A stretch of DNA of 64,000 nt, taken from positions 43,452,446 to 43,516,445 of the forward strand of contig JAKTNV010000001.1 of the NCBI GenBank assembly GCA_022747635.1, in the 5' to 3' direction. A model generated the notes under the pieces. It saw nothing but the letters and a program-made list of their open reading frames with translations, was not told the origin of the DNA and made no database searches. This DNA comes from Hetaerina americana (Eukaryota; Arthropoda; Insecta; Odonata; Calopterygidae). This document shows, one piece after another, positions 45,661 through 58,673 of this stretch (position 1 is the first letter of the stretch; each line of letters opens with the position of its first letter). Made by a program: the position numbers and the translations under genes.

Positions 45661-48645
45661 TTAGCAAAGCATTACAGAACTATATAAGCTAATTTTAAAT
45701 ACTATTTGACATTGTGAGGTAGTGAGATGATGAAGTTGGTGATAAAAGTGTATGCTTAGTGACTGGGGTAAAAAGAGTACAAGAAATTTGGATGAAGGGA
45801 ATGAGGTTAGGAAATATTAAGAACTGAAGAAAATAACTTAAAAAAATATTTGGGCCCTGAGGGAAATACGCAGAGGTCCATGAGAGTGAGTGAGGGTTTA
45901 CAGGGACGATGCAGGACTCCCATCCATTCGACAGATTATCTTTTTGTGATATTGGCCACTTTCTTTCGCGCGTAAATGAGGCACTTCTGATATGTAGAAT
46001 ATGCTGCAATAAATATCGTAGTCAAACCCAAAATGTTTGTTGATTGATGAAAGTTTAGGAAGACGAATAGGAGTTTAGGGATATTAAAAGAAATTTTGAC
46101 GATATTGTTTGAAGGAAACGCAATCAAACAATAATAGTGCATTTCTTTTAATGTCATGCATTAAAAATTGACAACTGGGATAGAGAGTAATAATAATATA
46201 AGACGTGTTACAAAAAGTCCGTTCTCTGAAATGGATTCGCAGGGGTCCGTACACAATGAACGACACCAATAAAAGGATATCATTGGCTTAATTTCATGGC
46301 TCATCCGTTAGTGTAAAAATTGGCGAATCGTTTAAATGGAGAGTAAGTGAGTTTAATTAAGATTGTTGCAAAAGTTGCACGTTGTGGAAGGCTGAAAAGT
46401 ACTGATTTGTTGTAAAATTTAAATTGAAATTTGGTCGAAAAGGGAAGGTGTTAGTAATGAAGCAAATTCAGGGTTATTAATCCCCAAAAGTATCTCAAGC
46501 ATCTATGCGAAATATGAAAAATTTGAACAATCAGGTTGTTATCTATAAGTTTCCATATTTTTGTTTATTTTTACTTTTGATTTTAAATTCAAATATTCTT
46601 ACTTTAACTTCAATTTGCTCTTCGTTATCATTCATGATCTGGATAAAAACAATCAGCGCAGCTAATGTTAGCCATGATGAATTGGCCAATCAAACTTTTA
46701 TTATAACTTTACAGTTTAATGTCTCTAAAAATCAGAATTTTATCAGTTTTTCAGAGAATAAAATACTTTATTGCAGTGACTTGGATTTCGATATGATGAC
46801 AACTATTGGGAAACCGGCCGCTCGCCATGGTCATTGGTGTGAGTGATTCTATTCAAACGGCATTATCTATACTTTGAGGATTATACTATAACCCCATGAA
46901 AGTTTATTTTCCTTCTCGGTCACCCAAAAGGAACGATTTGGTGATGACGAGACTAAACAACCCCTGTGGGTAGCAATTCATTTAGACATCTCGTCGATTG
47001 CCGATCAATATCCATTACGAAAATTACCTGATCTGGGGTGCAACATAGTACATAACAGCAATCACCATAATGCATGATAATGATCTGAAATTGTTTGAGT
47101 GAATCGCTCATCTGATTACCTCCGATTCATCTTCCATATACTATTTCCCATCCCTATTCACCGTATATTGAGAACGACTTTCTTTAGTAACCGGATGACT
47201 GATTGATCGGTTGATTTATTTTGGTAATACGTAACTGGTGAACGATCAAAATAAATACTACTTCTATTGAAAGTGGACAGCTAATAGATTGGAGCACCTT
47301 GAACCCCGGTGTTGCATGTACAGTGCTTGAGTTTACCATGTCAAAATAAGAAGCTCGTCTCTGAAATCTGTAGACAGTACAAGCCTTTATCATGGCTGAA
47401 TTTCTATTTTTGGTCATGCAGGCACTCAAACTCAGACCCCAAAATGTTTTTGCAAATTCAAGTGGACCCTCTAATGAATACAATGTTTGCAGTTAAGATG
47501 TTTTTATTTCGAATAGCCGTACACGCTCATATCATATTTTATCCCCAAGAGATTTATGGGAGGAAAATAAACATTTTTAGAAAGGGAATAAATTATGGAA
47601 AGTGAGATTATCTTCCTCAAAATCAGCAATAATTCAAATTTAACTTTGAAGACAACTAGAAGAGAAACTGTATGAATAAAGACGTGGCTTTAGAAAGGAG
47701 TGGGTGAAAAGTGGTATTATCGGTTATTTCCAGGAGTTCTGAATTATGGTAAAGGAGATTTAGACCTGTCACACACTGATAGATGTATTTCCAATGCAAT
47801 GAAATGATAGTTCTTCGAAATTTCTTAAGAAAACTTTATAACACAATGGTTAAATTCACGCTAAATAGCTGCAAAAAGTTACTTATTACAACTTAATCTT
47901 CGCGAAATATTCGTTGAGTAAATTTATAAATCCCCCAGTTATTCCTTATCTACCCTCCATGCTAAACCCTTTTCTCCCAGTTTCCCTTCTCTGCTACTGT
48001 CCCGACTTAATGGTTCAACACGCCTGATTGAAGCTACTTATCCCTGATAGATGAACATCGATTAACGTTTCCTCGGCCGTCAGAGTTCCAAAAAGCCTTT
48101 TATCAGAGGGCGAATTCATAGGTGCTGAATAATGTTTTGCTGGTGCTTTCATCTTTCTTGTGAGCCGTTGGTAAGCGCCAAAATCCAAGAACACAGAATA
48201 CACTTTGGTCGTGTTATGAGTAAATAATTGTATTTAATGGAATATGCTCTTTACCTATTAATCTCAAAGGGACGCCAATAACTTGTATTCTTATACTATA
48301 TTTTAATTTCAACGAAAAAATATAGTGATTATATTTGCAGTGTGATTTATTATCAGGTATCAAAATAATCCCAAAATATAGTTATTTTAATCATTTTATA
48401 TCTTTTATCGGAAGCAATGATACTTTTTGCTTAGGTCTATGCACACGTTTTACGATACATCTATAAAAAACTCAGAAAACAGGGAAAATAATGAATTGAG
48501 AAAACTAAAGCAATTTTCAGCATGTCATCTATGGTTAAGTTTTAAACTAAGTAAAGCAGCGTTTCTTTTAAATATTACATGTGTATTTGTGTAATATATT
48601 TGTATTATAATATTAACTTAAATATTGTATATATATATACACACA
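45661..48645. other. No recognisable gene
   Basis: AT-rich DNA. ORFs up to 113 codons show no domain. One (46505-46846) has a hydrophobic run, but its codon pattern is simply T-rich. Confidence 0.5.
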
Positions 48646-49398
48646 CGAGGGTCATCCGGAAAGTAGTACCCGTTCGTGCCGCATGAAGTGCTGACGACGC
48701 GAGTAGCCGCTGGACGAGGTCAGATAGCTTCAGTGGCTTGTCTGCCTTCTCTGAGCCAAGTTGCGTGACGCTAGCATTGCCTGTGTTGTTTCTGTGATTG
48801 TTTACAATGTTTAAAAAAATTGAGAACGCCGCCAGTTGTGAAGTGAGGGCAGTGATTAAATTCCTCAATGCAAGAAACGTTCGCCCATGTGATATTCATC
48901 GCCAATTAAAGGAGGTGTATGGAGACAATGTAATGGACGAGTCGTCTGTTCGGCGGTGGTGTCGCAACTTCAACATGGGGAGGGGGAACACACACGACGA
49001 TGAGCGTTCGGAGAGACCGTCTGTCATTACAGACCAACTGGTGAGCTCAGTTGACGAATTCGTGAGGAACGATCGGCGCGTCACAATTGATGACATCTGT
49101 GAGCATTTTCCCAATGTTTCTCGAACAATTGTTCATGAAATTGTTAAACACCATCTGCATTATGCAAAAATTTGTGCAAGATGGGTCCCTCGCGTATCTC
49201 AATGAGCTGGCGGCGAAGGACTATGCAGCAGGAATACAGAAACTTGTCACACGTTATGACAAATGCCTTAATTTGCTTGGAGATTATGTTGAGAAGTAGT
49301 TTAAAGTATCCTCTTTCAAATAAAATTTTTTATGTTTGTTAATATTTACTTTTGTGTCTTTATTTCACGAACGGGTACTACTTTCCGGATGACCCTCG
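48646..49398 (+). mobile_element. Mariner element 4, non-autonomous, perfect 33-bp inverted repeats
   Basis: A 753-bp element; 48646-48678 and 49366-49398 are exact reverse complements (outer end CGAGGGTCATCCGGAAAGTA). It sits in a TA-rich stretch: TA follows the right end, and CA precedes the left, probably a mutated TA. Perfect ends indicate a recent move with help from another copy. Confidence 0.9.
48807..49299 (+). pseudogene. Mariner transposase, catalytic core deleted
   Basis: From ATG 48807 the frame gives MFKKIENAASCEVRAVIKFL, the first helix-turn-helix through RRWCRNFNMGRG, then linker DDERSERPSVITDQLV. The second helix-turn-helix (VTIDDICEHFPNVSRTIVHE) follows, ending at CARWVPRVSQ and a stop at 49205. 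The C-terminus resumes in another frame as ELAAKDYAAGIQKLVTRYDK and CLNLLGDYVEK, stop at 49299. All three catalytic Asp are lost, about 180 residues by comparison with full mariner transposases. The N-terminal 132 residues form an uninterrupted DNA-binding unit. Confidence 0.85.
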
Positions 49399-52300
49399 TA
49401 TATATACATATATATATTTCGTATAATAAAATACACCATGGTGAGAATGAATTCTGAATCCATTCGCATTAATTGCATTTCTTCCTTCCTTAAGATTGGA
49501 CACTCTACATAAGTAAGGCTTGAAACTACGTTTGGTCTCTCTCGCATCAACTGAATATAGTGAACCCATTAAGGAGATTAATGCGTTGTACTATGTGAGG
49601 TTCGTTCGACTTGTTATTTATGAATCGGTTCTAACTGATAAATACATTAAAAGCCTGAACTAAATTCTGGAATACCCTTGTCGTCATAATTATTGTAAGA
49701 AACGTCATATGAAGACGAAAAATCATGCATTTCAGGTTAATATAAACATTTGGAATTATAACTCCACTTCTTTCTTCCAGCCTTGTGAGAAGACCTAAAA
49801 CATATCCGTTATAACATTTTCCGCTGAGGGTGTGGCAAGAGTACATTAGTAGAGCGAGAAGAGGAACTTCTGATTCTGAAGGAAAGTGGGAGAGATAGAG
49901 GCAGAAAGGGAGAGGAAAGGAGGTAGTGGTGATTAGTGAAGGGGGCAGAAGACGGAGAAGCGAGCTGGAAATATAGGCACATATTCGTAGAGTTTATCAA
50001 GGGTAAGAGGTCTGTAACGAGAGTGAGTAGCCGTCCTCTCAAGCTCTCTTGTTCCAATTGAGTGGGCGAATGGAATGCATCGGTCACATGAATGAATTAC
50101 CCATGCGATAAAATGATCACGACAATTCAAACGCTTCACCGGGTTCTAGAGAGAGAACATAGTAACCGCATATATTTTAGCTGAGAAAATTTCATGCCTA
50201 TTCCGTGTTCACGCTTGGTAAATTACATTATTCCGCGTGTTTGTCCAGGTTTTAAAAATAATGGTTTTTCCCAATCCTGTTAACTGCTGTGATTATGCAT
50301 TGGTTGTAAAAGCGGAATAATTGAAAAATATTCCTGGAGGTCACCCCCGTCGTTCATTGATACGAAACTCACGTTTTGGCAAACACGATAATGATAATGA
50401 TAATGATAACTCCTATTGTCTTCCACCAAACATTTTCGTGATATTTTGCAACCAGAAACTCTTGAAACTTAAATATTCTACAGTAAATATTTAGGTGATT
50501 CCCTTTATGTAAATCGTAGCACAAAACAATACATTTTGTTACTTTTATCGACGGAGTTTTTCGGTTTGTATACAGATATTTAGAGCACGCTGCCGTATTT
50601 TTACCAATATGGAGAGTTATTTCCTTGTCCAATGCATATTTGAGTGTAGTGAAAAATCTTTTTGAGAATAAAATTTTCTGGAAAAATCTCAGTGATCATA
50701 ACCACTCAGAATACGAGGTATATTTCGCATTATCTCTAAGACAATGTAAATAATCTTTGAGAAACCTACGCGATAAGCAGAGACGAATAAAGCACAGCTA
50801 AATTCAATTGAGAGAAAACAAAAAATGTTTCTTGAATAATTTGCGGTCATTTTGAAACGCGGTGACGCTTATTGGCCAAAAAAAGTTTCTTTATCTGACA
50901 GTGAATTCAGCCAAGAACACTCTCGATCTATATCTAAAGCTCTCCGTAGTGCAACGTGGATAAATTCAACTCACAAAAAGAGACGACGAATCGTTGCCCC
51001 TGAATCCACGACGCAGCAAATAGGGAGCCTGGCTGGTTTGATGGGCATTAGTTTGTTCCGGACGTAGTGAGAGAGCTTTCACACCGGAACAAACAACCAG
51101 AATACGCTTTTGGAACCCTTTTACGAGGCGGGAAACGCGGACGTTTTTAAAGACTAACTTAAGGGACATACGGGACTACATTTACCAAGTAAGCCTTTTG
51201 CAAATGATTAACTAAGCTACATCAAGCCGTTTTGTCTCTTCCAATCTTTTTTGATTCCACTTTATCATCGTTGCTTTAGGGAAAGTATTAGATTCAAATT
51301 GAGTAATACCGTTGAGATAATCTGTCACTGGAGAAACTATTTCTCAACTCTGGCTGATACAGAAAAGTTAACATCTATGTTAAAGGCCAAACACTGTGGA
51401 TGTAAAGTAAGTGATTTTTATGTCTACTTTATTTTTCATAGTTCTGGAGCGAAAGTTGAATTGGATGAATAAAAATGATATAATGTACAAAATGAAGCAG
51501 ATGATTTACATGCATCATTATACACACATTATACAAGAACGTATTCAATTAAAAAAGAAGATTAAAAGTCATTGAATAAAAAACATACTAAAAGTTAGAA
51601 AATACTATTATCAACGAGCTTTCAACTAATTAAGGACACCAAATCATTTACCTAAAGGTGATCATTTCTTATGGCTTGAGGACAAACACAAACAAATTCA
51701 TACGGTTCACTCTCAACATTTCATTTTTGCAACCTTTGAAGAAAACATAAAAATTTTAAAATCAAAATATTCATGAGGTTTCGCTGAAAAAATGAATAAA
51801 TACTGATCCTAATCCTAAGAGTACCGCCTCTTTCATTCGTTTGAAGATTGCCTAAGGAACTGACATTTGAAATACAAATAGGTAACACACGCATTGCTTC
51901 TGGAAAATAACCCTGCTAAATAATTCTGGAGTACACATTGCACTCACGTTACTGGTCGGTAAATGATAAAGATAGTAAAATTATTCTTTAAGCATTAAAC
52001 CTATTCTAGAAAGAAGACTCACTTAAGAACAAAAAAATTGATATTTTTTTTGTTTTCATTGTTCAATACATAACTGATGCTTCGTGGAACTACATAGACC
52101 TTAATACTCTAAATAATCTTTTGATTGCGACTACGGTATAAGTTTAGAAAAATGAGTTACACTGTTGTCTGCTGTAAGTCTTCGGAACATGATTTTGCTT
52201 TTAACAGGTAATTATGCGATTAGGTCAGTCTCGGGTAATTAAACGCGGTGCTGTAACTGGTACCACTGCCCCACCGAATTTCTATTTTCATTTCAATGCT

Positions 52301-52929
52301 ATGCATCACCGGTTTAAAGTTTAACGCGTGTCCAGAAATTAAGACGTGATAGTCAATGAAAACTATGTTAATTCGAAATTCATATAGGAAAATAAATGCA
52401 TAACATAATAATTAATAAAGTAGTACCCAGAATTAGTAATAAATAAAAAAGGAAAATATTAGAAAATATCAGTTAATTTAGGGAAAGTATAAATATTCGA
52501 ACCATTTTCAAACAGCTGACTTATCGAAGGGATAAATTAATGGTTATGGAAATATTCCAGGAAAGTATATAATAACTTTCAAAAACAAAAAGGATAGAAA
52601 TATTTGAAATTTTAATTATGAATATTATTTTTCGTATATTTCATAAACAACTTTAAGACGAACAATACATTGGCATTAGTGTAGTTTCGAAAAATTTTCA
52701 ACGTTTTCAGTTTTTTTCAAAATATTTTCATTGCAACCACTTCTGAAAGATCTCTCTTAGATGGTAAAACTCTCTAAAAGAGCTCGATATTGAAAGAGCT
52801 ACTGTTCTAAAAGAGCTCTTTTACCTAAGAAAACTCAGCTACCCGGCAAAAACTACTTGAAGTATACCCGACAACATAAAAAATACTAATAAATGGATAT
52901 ACGTGTATTGGGGTGATGACTTAATGGAG
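49399..52929. other. No recognisable gene
   Basis: AT-rich. A short TAATGA-type microsatellite lies at 50388-50410, and a 16-base palindrome built on AAAAGAGCTCTTTT lies near 52818. Nothing coding that I can support. Confidence 0.5.
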
Positions 52930-53160
52930 AAAACGTACAGATTACTGATAGGACGGTCCCGGACTTGAATCCTAATCATGCCGTAGGAAAACAATATTTG
53001 TTTTAAGATGTACAACTTACTTGTCAGTTAAACTTAACAGTAAAATCGAATGGTGAGATAGGGAAAGAAAACGGCACCCTGGAGTTTCGCACGCCTTACA
53101 GTTTAGTTTGGGGTGAGCTGTAACCTCAGCTATCAAAGAAAACAACCTTTGGGTTAGTAT
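52930..53160 (+). repeat. SINE family 1, diverged copy
   Basis: Head remnant ACTGATAGGACGGTCCCGG with TTGAATCC, body GGGAAAGAAAACGGC, tail TTTGGGGTGAGC...AACCTTTGGGTTAGTATGG, aligned in order with the family 1 reference. Confidence 0.5.
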
Positions 53161-53290
53161 GGCCACGCTATAAAATTGTAAAGCCCTCGACTTATTCGCC
53201 CGATAAAGCTAAAGAGTGGTGGTTCGATTTTCCGAGCAGGACATCTTTTTCAGTGGCAATAAAAGTTAGGCCGAACAACCATTTCCACTA
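53161..53290 (+). repeat. tRNA-like SINE head following the family 1 copy
   Basis: TTGTAAAGCCCTCGACTTAT and AGAGTGGTGGTTCGATTTT give A-box-like and B-box-like segments in tRNA spacing. The body is cut short. The arrangement suggests a head-to-tail SINE pair. Confidence 0.45.
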
Positions 53291-53697
53291 ATATTTCGTC
53301 AGCAAATGAAAAAACAGTCACTTAATGAAAAGGGTATAATAATGAATAGTTCAAGTGGGATTTAATAAAGTGGCTAAGTGAGAATTTCATTGTTTCATCG
53401 GGAATAAATGGAGTGAAGATTTATGTTGTGCTGTCAAAATGATTTTGGTGAATGTTACGATACTTTTGTTTCGTGAATACACATTAACTTTATTAATTTT
53501 TATTGAAGTTTATAGAGTAGTACTATGTTTAGCACTCGCGAGCATATTACAACCTGTAGTTATTTTGTTAAATTTCTACTTACAGTATATTTTCTACAAT
53601 ATGCTCAAACGAACATAGTGTCCCGGTGGCCTTGCTCTCATAATGTGAGTTAATAAAAAGAGACGTTTCAGGCGTGATATGGTGGAATGCCATAATT

Positions 53698-53867
53698 AAT
53701 TAAAAATTGGCAATTTTCCAAAATATAAATTTATTAATGCGACCGGTTTTAATGTACCTACATCATCGTCAGGTGGCACCTTAACTGTCACCTAACGATG
53801 ATGTAGTTACATTGAACCGGTCGCATTAATAAATTTTATTTTGTGGAAAATTGCCAATTTTTAATTA
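53698..53867. mobile_element. Foldback element with about 80-bp arms
   Basis: The arms are imperfect reverse complements meeting at a short centre near 53776-53785. Each contains GCGACCGGTT...ATGTA...TACATCATCG and an outer AATTAAAAATTGGCAATTTT. No coding capacity. It is either a foldback MITE or a self-inverted retroelement tail like the one at 58483, since the centre again lies at a CTGA-type motif (CACCTGACGATGATG on the minus strand of the left arm). Confidence 0.7.
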
Positions 53868-54049
53868 TTTAATGATGTGAGTTGTTTCAGCCATTGGAAA
53901 CTCATCGCCCAAATTTACTTTTAAACTTCATACCATGAGAGATAGAATGAAAATTATTGCCTGAAAAAAAATATTTCTTATAAATAATCTTCCATATCGT
54001 TTGCGATATAACTCGCCGTGGGTCACCCATATTTAGACTCTTCATAGAA

Positions 54050-54860
54050 ATGACATCTATAGGCGAACGTGACGCCAATACGTGCATTCCCACCGATTTC
54101 TTCGCTTTTACCGTCCCCCTAACCTCTTTCGCCCTCCCCACTCGCACCCCCGTAGGATTTAAAACATTTTCCAAATACGAAAATCTCTTACCGACTCAGA
54201 CCCCGTGGAAAACAGAACAGAGAGCACGCTGCACGGCCAACCGGGACCGACCAATAAAGGGAGTTACGGATGGAGGACCTGACGTTATTGACGCAGCAGC
54301 GTGGTATTTTCGGTGCGGAACAACCCCTTCCCACACACAATGTCACGCACTTCGAGAAAGTGCTCCACGCCGCGCCGCCGTGGCCTTTTTCGCTCCTCTC
54401 CACCCTCCCTCCCCCAGACCCTCTTCCTCGCCTCGCCGCTATCCCACTAAACCCTCTCCCCTCGACTAATCCTCCCCCCTCGGACGTAACATATTTTCCC
54501 TACCCCTACCTGCCGCCCTCCCTCCCTCGTGCTTCCCACCGCGAACGAAGCGCAACGGCCTTCTTGGCCATTCACAACGCAACCGCCTCTTCTCTTGGCC
54601 GCCCTTTCTCCTCTCTCTCCTCCATCACCCCGCCCCCACGCGGCGCCTCTCCACGCGGGAAGCAAATTTCCGTCCCCGGCCACGCTGCCGGTTGAACGGG
54701 CGTATCTTGAGGGAGCCGGGCGCCTACAGAGAGAGCGAGGGAGGGAACGATTCTTTTCTTCTCTACGTGGGGGAAAGTGTCACTCCTCCGAGTAATTAAA
54801 GTGGCAATGCTACCGTTCCATGCACGCGACCGACGGGGAGCCATTCGTTCGATTTCGGAC
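54050..54860. other. CpG- and C-rich block
   Basis: About 800 bases much richer in GC and CpG than the flanks, C-rich on the plus strand from 54340 to 54680. Overlapping ORFs on both strands (up to 141 codons) lack domains. It could be a promoter region or first exon of an unseen gene. Confidence 0.45.
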
Positions 54861-54889
54861 AGGTGGATAATTAGGGCAAGAGGCGGGAG

Positions 54890-55185
54890 TTTAAGGAGAG
54901 AATGGAATGAGATAGCCTCTGGGCGTCGGCACCGGCCCTAATATTAGCTAAAGGGGCCACGGGGTCCCAATGATTGAGTTTCGTCCAACGGACCATGTGC
55001 TGCACGTGATGCCCACAGCGTAGGAAAACCAGATAAAGAAAACCAAGCGGCAGGAATTTTAAGTCCCATTGAGATGGGCCCTAAAATGCCTAGCGCCCTT
55101 TAAGTTTGAACCGCGTTCGCCGAGAAGGACTCGCACCAAACCAAATGATCGGAGTAGCCTGTCCGTAGACTGCCACCGAGGAAGA
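54890..55185 (-). repeat. SINE family 2, old diverged copy
   Basis: Shares GCGTCGGCACCGGCCCTAAT, AAGGGGCCACGGGGTCC and CCAACGGACC with the family 2 body, and a B-box-like AGTTTGAACCGCG near its right end. Much more diverged than the copies at 37846 and 38530. Confidence 0.5.
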
Positions 55186-55564
55186 TCTATGATCTGAAAA
55201 TATATACAACTCAATTAAAAGTCCTAATCCATAGCTAGCTGCCTGCACTAAAACGCGGCTAGATATCCTGGTTTTGAATGCTAGGTCTAGCGTTTCTTAT
55301 TTTTATATCGCTCTCACGAAATCCTTAAATCACTCTGTGCATCGTTCGCGCTTTGTTTTCAATGGTGAAAGTATACTTAACCATGATCGGTTATGTTGAA
55401 AATACAGTTTAAAAAATTGGGTTACTATTATCATGATTTCTGATTTCCTAAGCTTTTTATGAAATCGTCCTCGGATGGTGAAATATAGAGGGTTAATGAT
55501 AGACAATGTAGGCAAAGAGGGAAAACTGAAAGGTTAAAGAGCCCCCTCCCTTATACCCCATCAA

Positions 55565-55835
55565 AATCACAGTTATTAAAGCGAAAGTTGGTTTGTTAGA
55601 CTAGGGTAGAGTACACCAAATACCAAACTCATTCGTGTGTGGAATTCTCACATTAGGTTAAGAAGGGGTCAGTTTCTTTCTGTGTGGTACCTTTAGTTTC
55701 CCATGACATTTTTCCATCCTAAAAATCACACGGCTCCGGTAAAACCGAGGCTGCCCAGAGCCGTCACCCAAAATTGAAATCTGGCCATTCGATCAGTAGA
55801 TCAGCGCTCGACTCACTGGACTACCACGCCCTCTT
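55565..55835 (-). repeat. SINE family 1, minus-strand copy
   Basis: The minus strand starts GGGCGTGGTAGTCCAGTGAG (tRNA-like, as in 9222-9036). It continues through CATGGGAAACTAAAGGTACC and AATGTGAGAATTCCACACAC and ends in CCAACTTTCGCTTTAATAAC with TGTGATTTTGATGG. Confidence 0.65.
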
Positions 55836-58482
55836 TTCCAATACAGTAAATTAATTGAAATCTCGCTAAAGTACCTTCACAATTTGTGGTTACTCACCTC
55901 GGATCCCTGGAGATACGAGGCCATTCCTTCCAACATCTAAAAATGCGAACGTAAACGGAACGTCCTGTTCCATTTTCTCCCATTGTTAATCATTCCACCT
56001 CCACCTTTCCACCGCGCAGGAATATTCCTGGCTCCCAAAAATACAGCGATATCAAATGTCTTGAGAAGGAAAAAGTTTTTTGAATCCAGAACAAAGGTGG
56101 CCCATTAATTTTCAGAAAAAAGAAAAATACATTGACGCAGACAAGCGCACGAAAACGGAAAATTAACACCATAAGCAGGATGGTAGCGATTGATCACAGC
56201 AACTCAGCACTTAATGTAGAATGATCGTTCCGTATTAATCATATTCAAAATGTGGGCCAACGCTTTCGATTGTGCTTTATTGAAAAGCATACGTATAATG
56301 GGAAATTACAATTATCTAGAATCCGTACAGATTATGAAGATTGAATTAAAACAATAGGCGATTTTTTTACGATTACAGGTGATATTTTCTCTGACTATTA
56401 CTAAAAAGAAAGCAGTAAATATGGCTCAAAAATGGTAAATATGGCTCCCATGAGCCGGCATTTAGTCAAAGAAGGGTGAATATAGGAAAAAGAGTGGACC
56501 TTTCTTATACCAGTTTTCCGATGGGAATCAACTCATACGTTGTCAAGTTGTAACATACTGAATTACTTTATAACTATCTTATTTAAAAAAGCAAATTAAT
56601 CAATTATGATTAGCCTAAACAATCATGTTTATTAACGTAAGCGTTTTCAAAGGAGTGCAACCCCGCTCACATATGCAAAATAGTGCATACAATTGTATTT
56701 ATTAACGTAAAATTAAGGCCGTATTTATTATTAAGTTCTTTCATTGATATGAGCAAGTATTAAAACCTCTATCTCTTCCATATTTTTCCATGATGTAGTT
56801 GAAATGATTTAATGGTACCGACATTAAGCCAGCTAAAGATCCACTTATTTGTTATTTTCACGATGACATTTTCAAAATTTTCGTTGCATAAATAAAATTG
56901 ATTAATTGAAAATTTGATGAATTGATAAACGTCATCTTTCTTAGCAACCTAAAAATATTTATCGATTTCTTTAAGTTTCTTCTTCTAAGCTCACTTCTCT
57001 AAAGAAGACACTCGCTTCAACATGAGAAAAACGTTGAGCCAATTAAATTCCATTTTCTGTTAAACTAAAAACCATCACAGTATGTGATCGTACTCCACAA
57101 TAATTTTTGCGCATGTGTATCTGGAGGCACCCAAGTAGGTAAAACATAAATTTGTATCTCTGTCCTAAGCTTTTTTCCTATGTTCACAAAAAACATGCCT
57201 GCAAAGACTTGCAATTAGGAGAGGTAGAACACCGGCATTTGGATAGAGTTTTGCAATAATTTTATTTCTACTACGTTGAAAATACCGAGCTGATCGACTT
57301 ATCCCTCCACATCTACCCCCCAAGATTACTGTTTTCTACAACTGCTACACACCAATATCTTTGAGATCAGACATGACATTCAATCGGAAGGTTAATATGA
57401 TAGAATAAGAGTTTAAGAACTCCCCCATCATTGGACTTCAAAGATCACGGTACTTTGTTTTCGGAGAATGGGATTTGTTTTATCGTTTGTCGTCAATGAT
57501 TTTTCAGGAGAATCAGGCTTTCAAATTAAATATTTTCAGTAAGCTAAGTGAGATATTCAGCCATCATCAAACCAGATTTGAACACGCACCGTTGCAGTCC
57601 TTGTTTCAACAGAGTACCACACACCGCTTACTCTCTCAGTGATGCGAAATCATAATATAGCACAAGAAATTCGTCCCTCTGAAAAACGAGATATTTCCGC
57701 AACAACTCATGGCTTTTCCCGTCTAGTGGCGTCTCTCTATCCCGGAAGAGAACTAGAAGCGGAACCTTTACCCTGGCTTCCTAGTTTAAAGCTGTCCGCG
57801 AAACATTTTTCTTTGCACTTTATTACGGGAACGTCTCACCGAGTTGCTTTTGCAATAACGAATTCCGCCTCTCTCTTTTCTCCCCCATGTCCCAAGGGAT
57901 CTGACTCTCCTTTTCCGGAAGAACTCAAACTTGTGCAGGGTTGAATGCGTTTCCCCGTACCTAATCTCTTTGGCTCACGTGTATAACTGGACCAGATATC
58001 TATTTTGATACAAGTGCTCGAGAACACGACGAAGCCGTTAGTGAAAATGTTTTTTCAACGGCTTAAAATCGTGATAGAGCATAAGATATTCATCATGGAA
58101 GAGCTGAGTTTTGAACAAGCTGTATACCATCATGTTATTTGTGGCCATCTTTCCTAAAACAATTCCATGGCCACAAAAAAATGAAGAAATTTCACAACTT
58201 CAATATTCCGGCTTAAAAGCCACCGAGATGACAATTGGCGCTCTAAATCTGCTTGCTTTACACTGGATTAAGTTAAAAATCAATATTTTCGTAAAAATGT
58301 AGCCTATATATTTTGAAAAATTCTTTATTATAACATTATTGCCGCACATTCAAATTTAATCAAAGGAATTGAAAATTGTGTATTATCTGATGATGTATAA
58401 ACATTTCCAACCGAATTTGTTTCAAGACAACATAGGACACAGCTTCTAATAGATCATCTATATTTAAATGCTAAGATTGGTT
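55836..58482. other. No recognisable gene
   Basis: AT-rich. The longest ORF here, 57639-57944 (101 codons), has no domain I recognise and lies in a slightly GC-richer patch. Confidence 0.5.
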
Positions 58483-58673
58483 GATTTCCACATTTTTCGG
58501 GCTGCGTCCGCGTATGTCGTTTAAAAGTACAACAGTTTCGCCAGCTATTCCTTGACCTGAGGACGCCAGCAGGATAGCTGGCGAAACTGTTGTACTTTTA
58601 AATGACATACGCGGACGCAGCCCGAAAAATGTGGAAATCACCTACTCATCGCCGCGGAAACCTTCGAACGAAC
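58483..58673. mobile_element. PLE-tail foldback insertion with 13-bp target duplication
   Basis: A 191-bp insertion flanked by GCTAAGATTGGTT at 58470-58482 and 58674-58686. Arms 58483-58550 and about 58574-58639 are reverse complements with about one mismatch and one indel. The plus-strand arm holds a hammerhead-like motif and continues to a tail CGCCGCGGAAACCTTCGAAC, close to the end of the PLE at 1200-1222. It is best read as a PLE insertion reduced to its terminal segment plus an inverted copy of it. No protein is encoded. Confidence 0.8.
58557..58595 (+). ncRNA. Hammerhead-like ribozyme motif in PLE tail
   Basis: CTGAGGA (58557-58563), stem CGCCAGC (58564-58570) with GCTGGCG (58577-58583), loop AGGATA, GAAAC (58583-58587), loop TGTT, GTA (58592-58594). 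Compared with the copies at 427 and 1107 the stem sequence differs on both sides but still pairs fully. Core caveats are as for those copies: one extra base before strict stem II, and a C opposite C at 1.1/2.1. Confidence 0.55.

Noticed and set aside
54050..54695. Two overlapping ORFs of 139 and 141 codons
   Set aside because: Different frames of the same C-rich block, with no domain and no way to choose between them.
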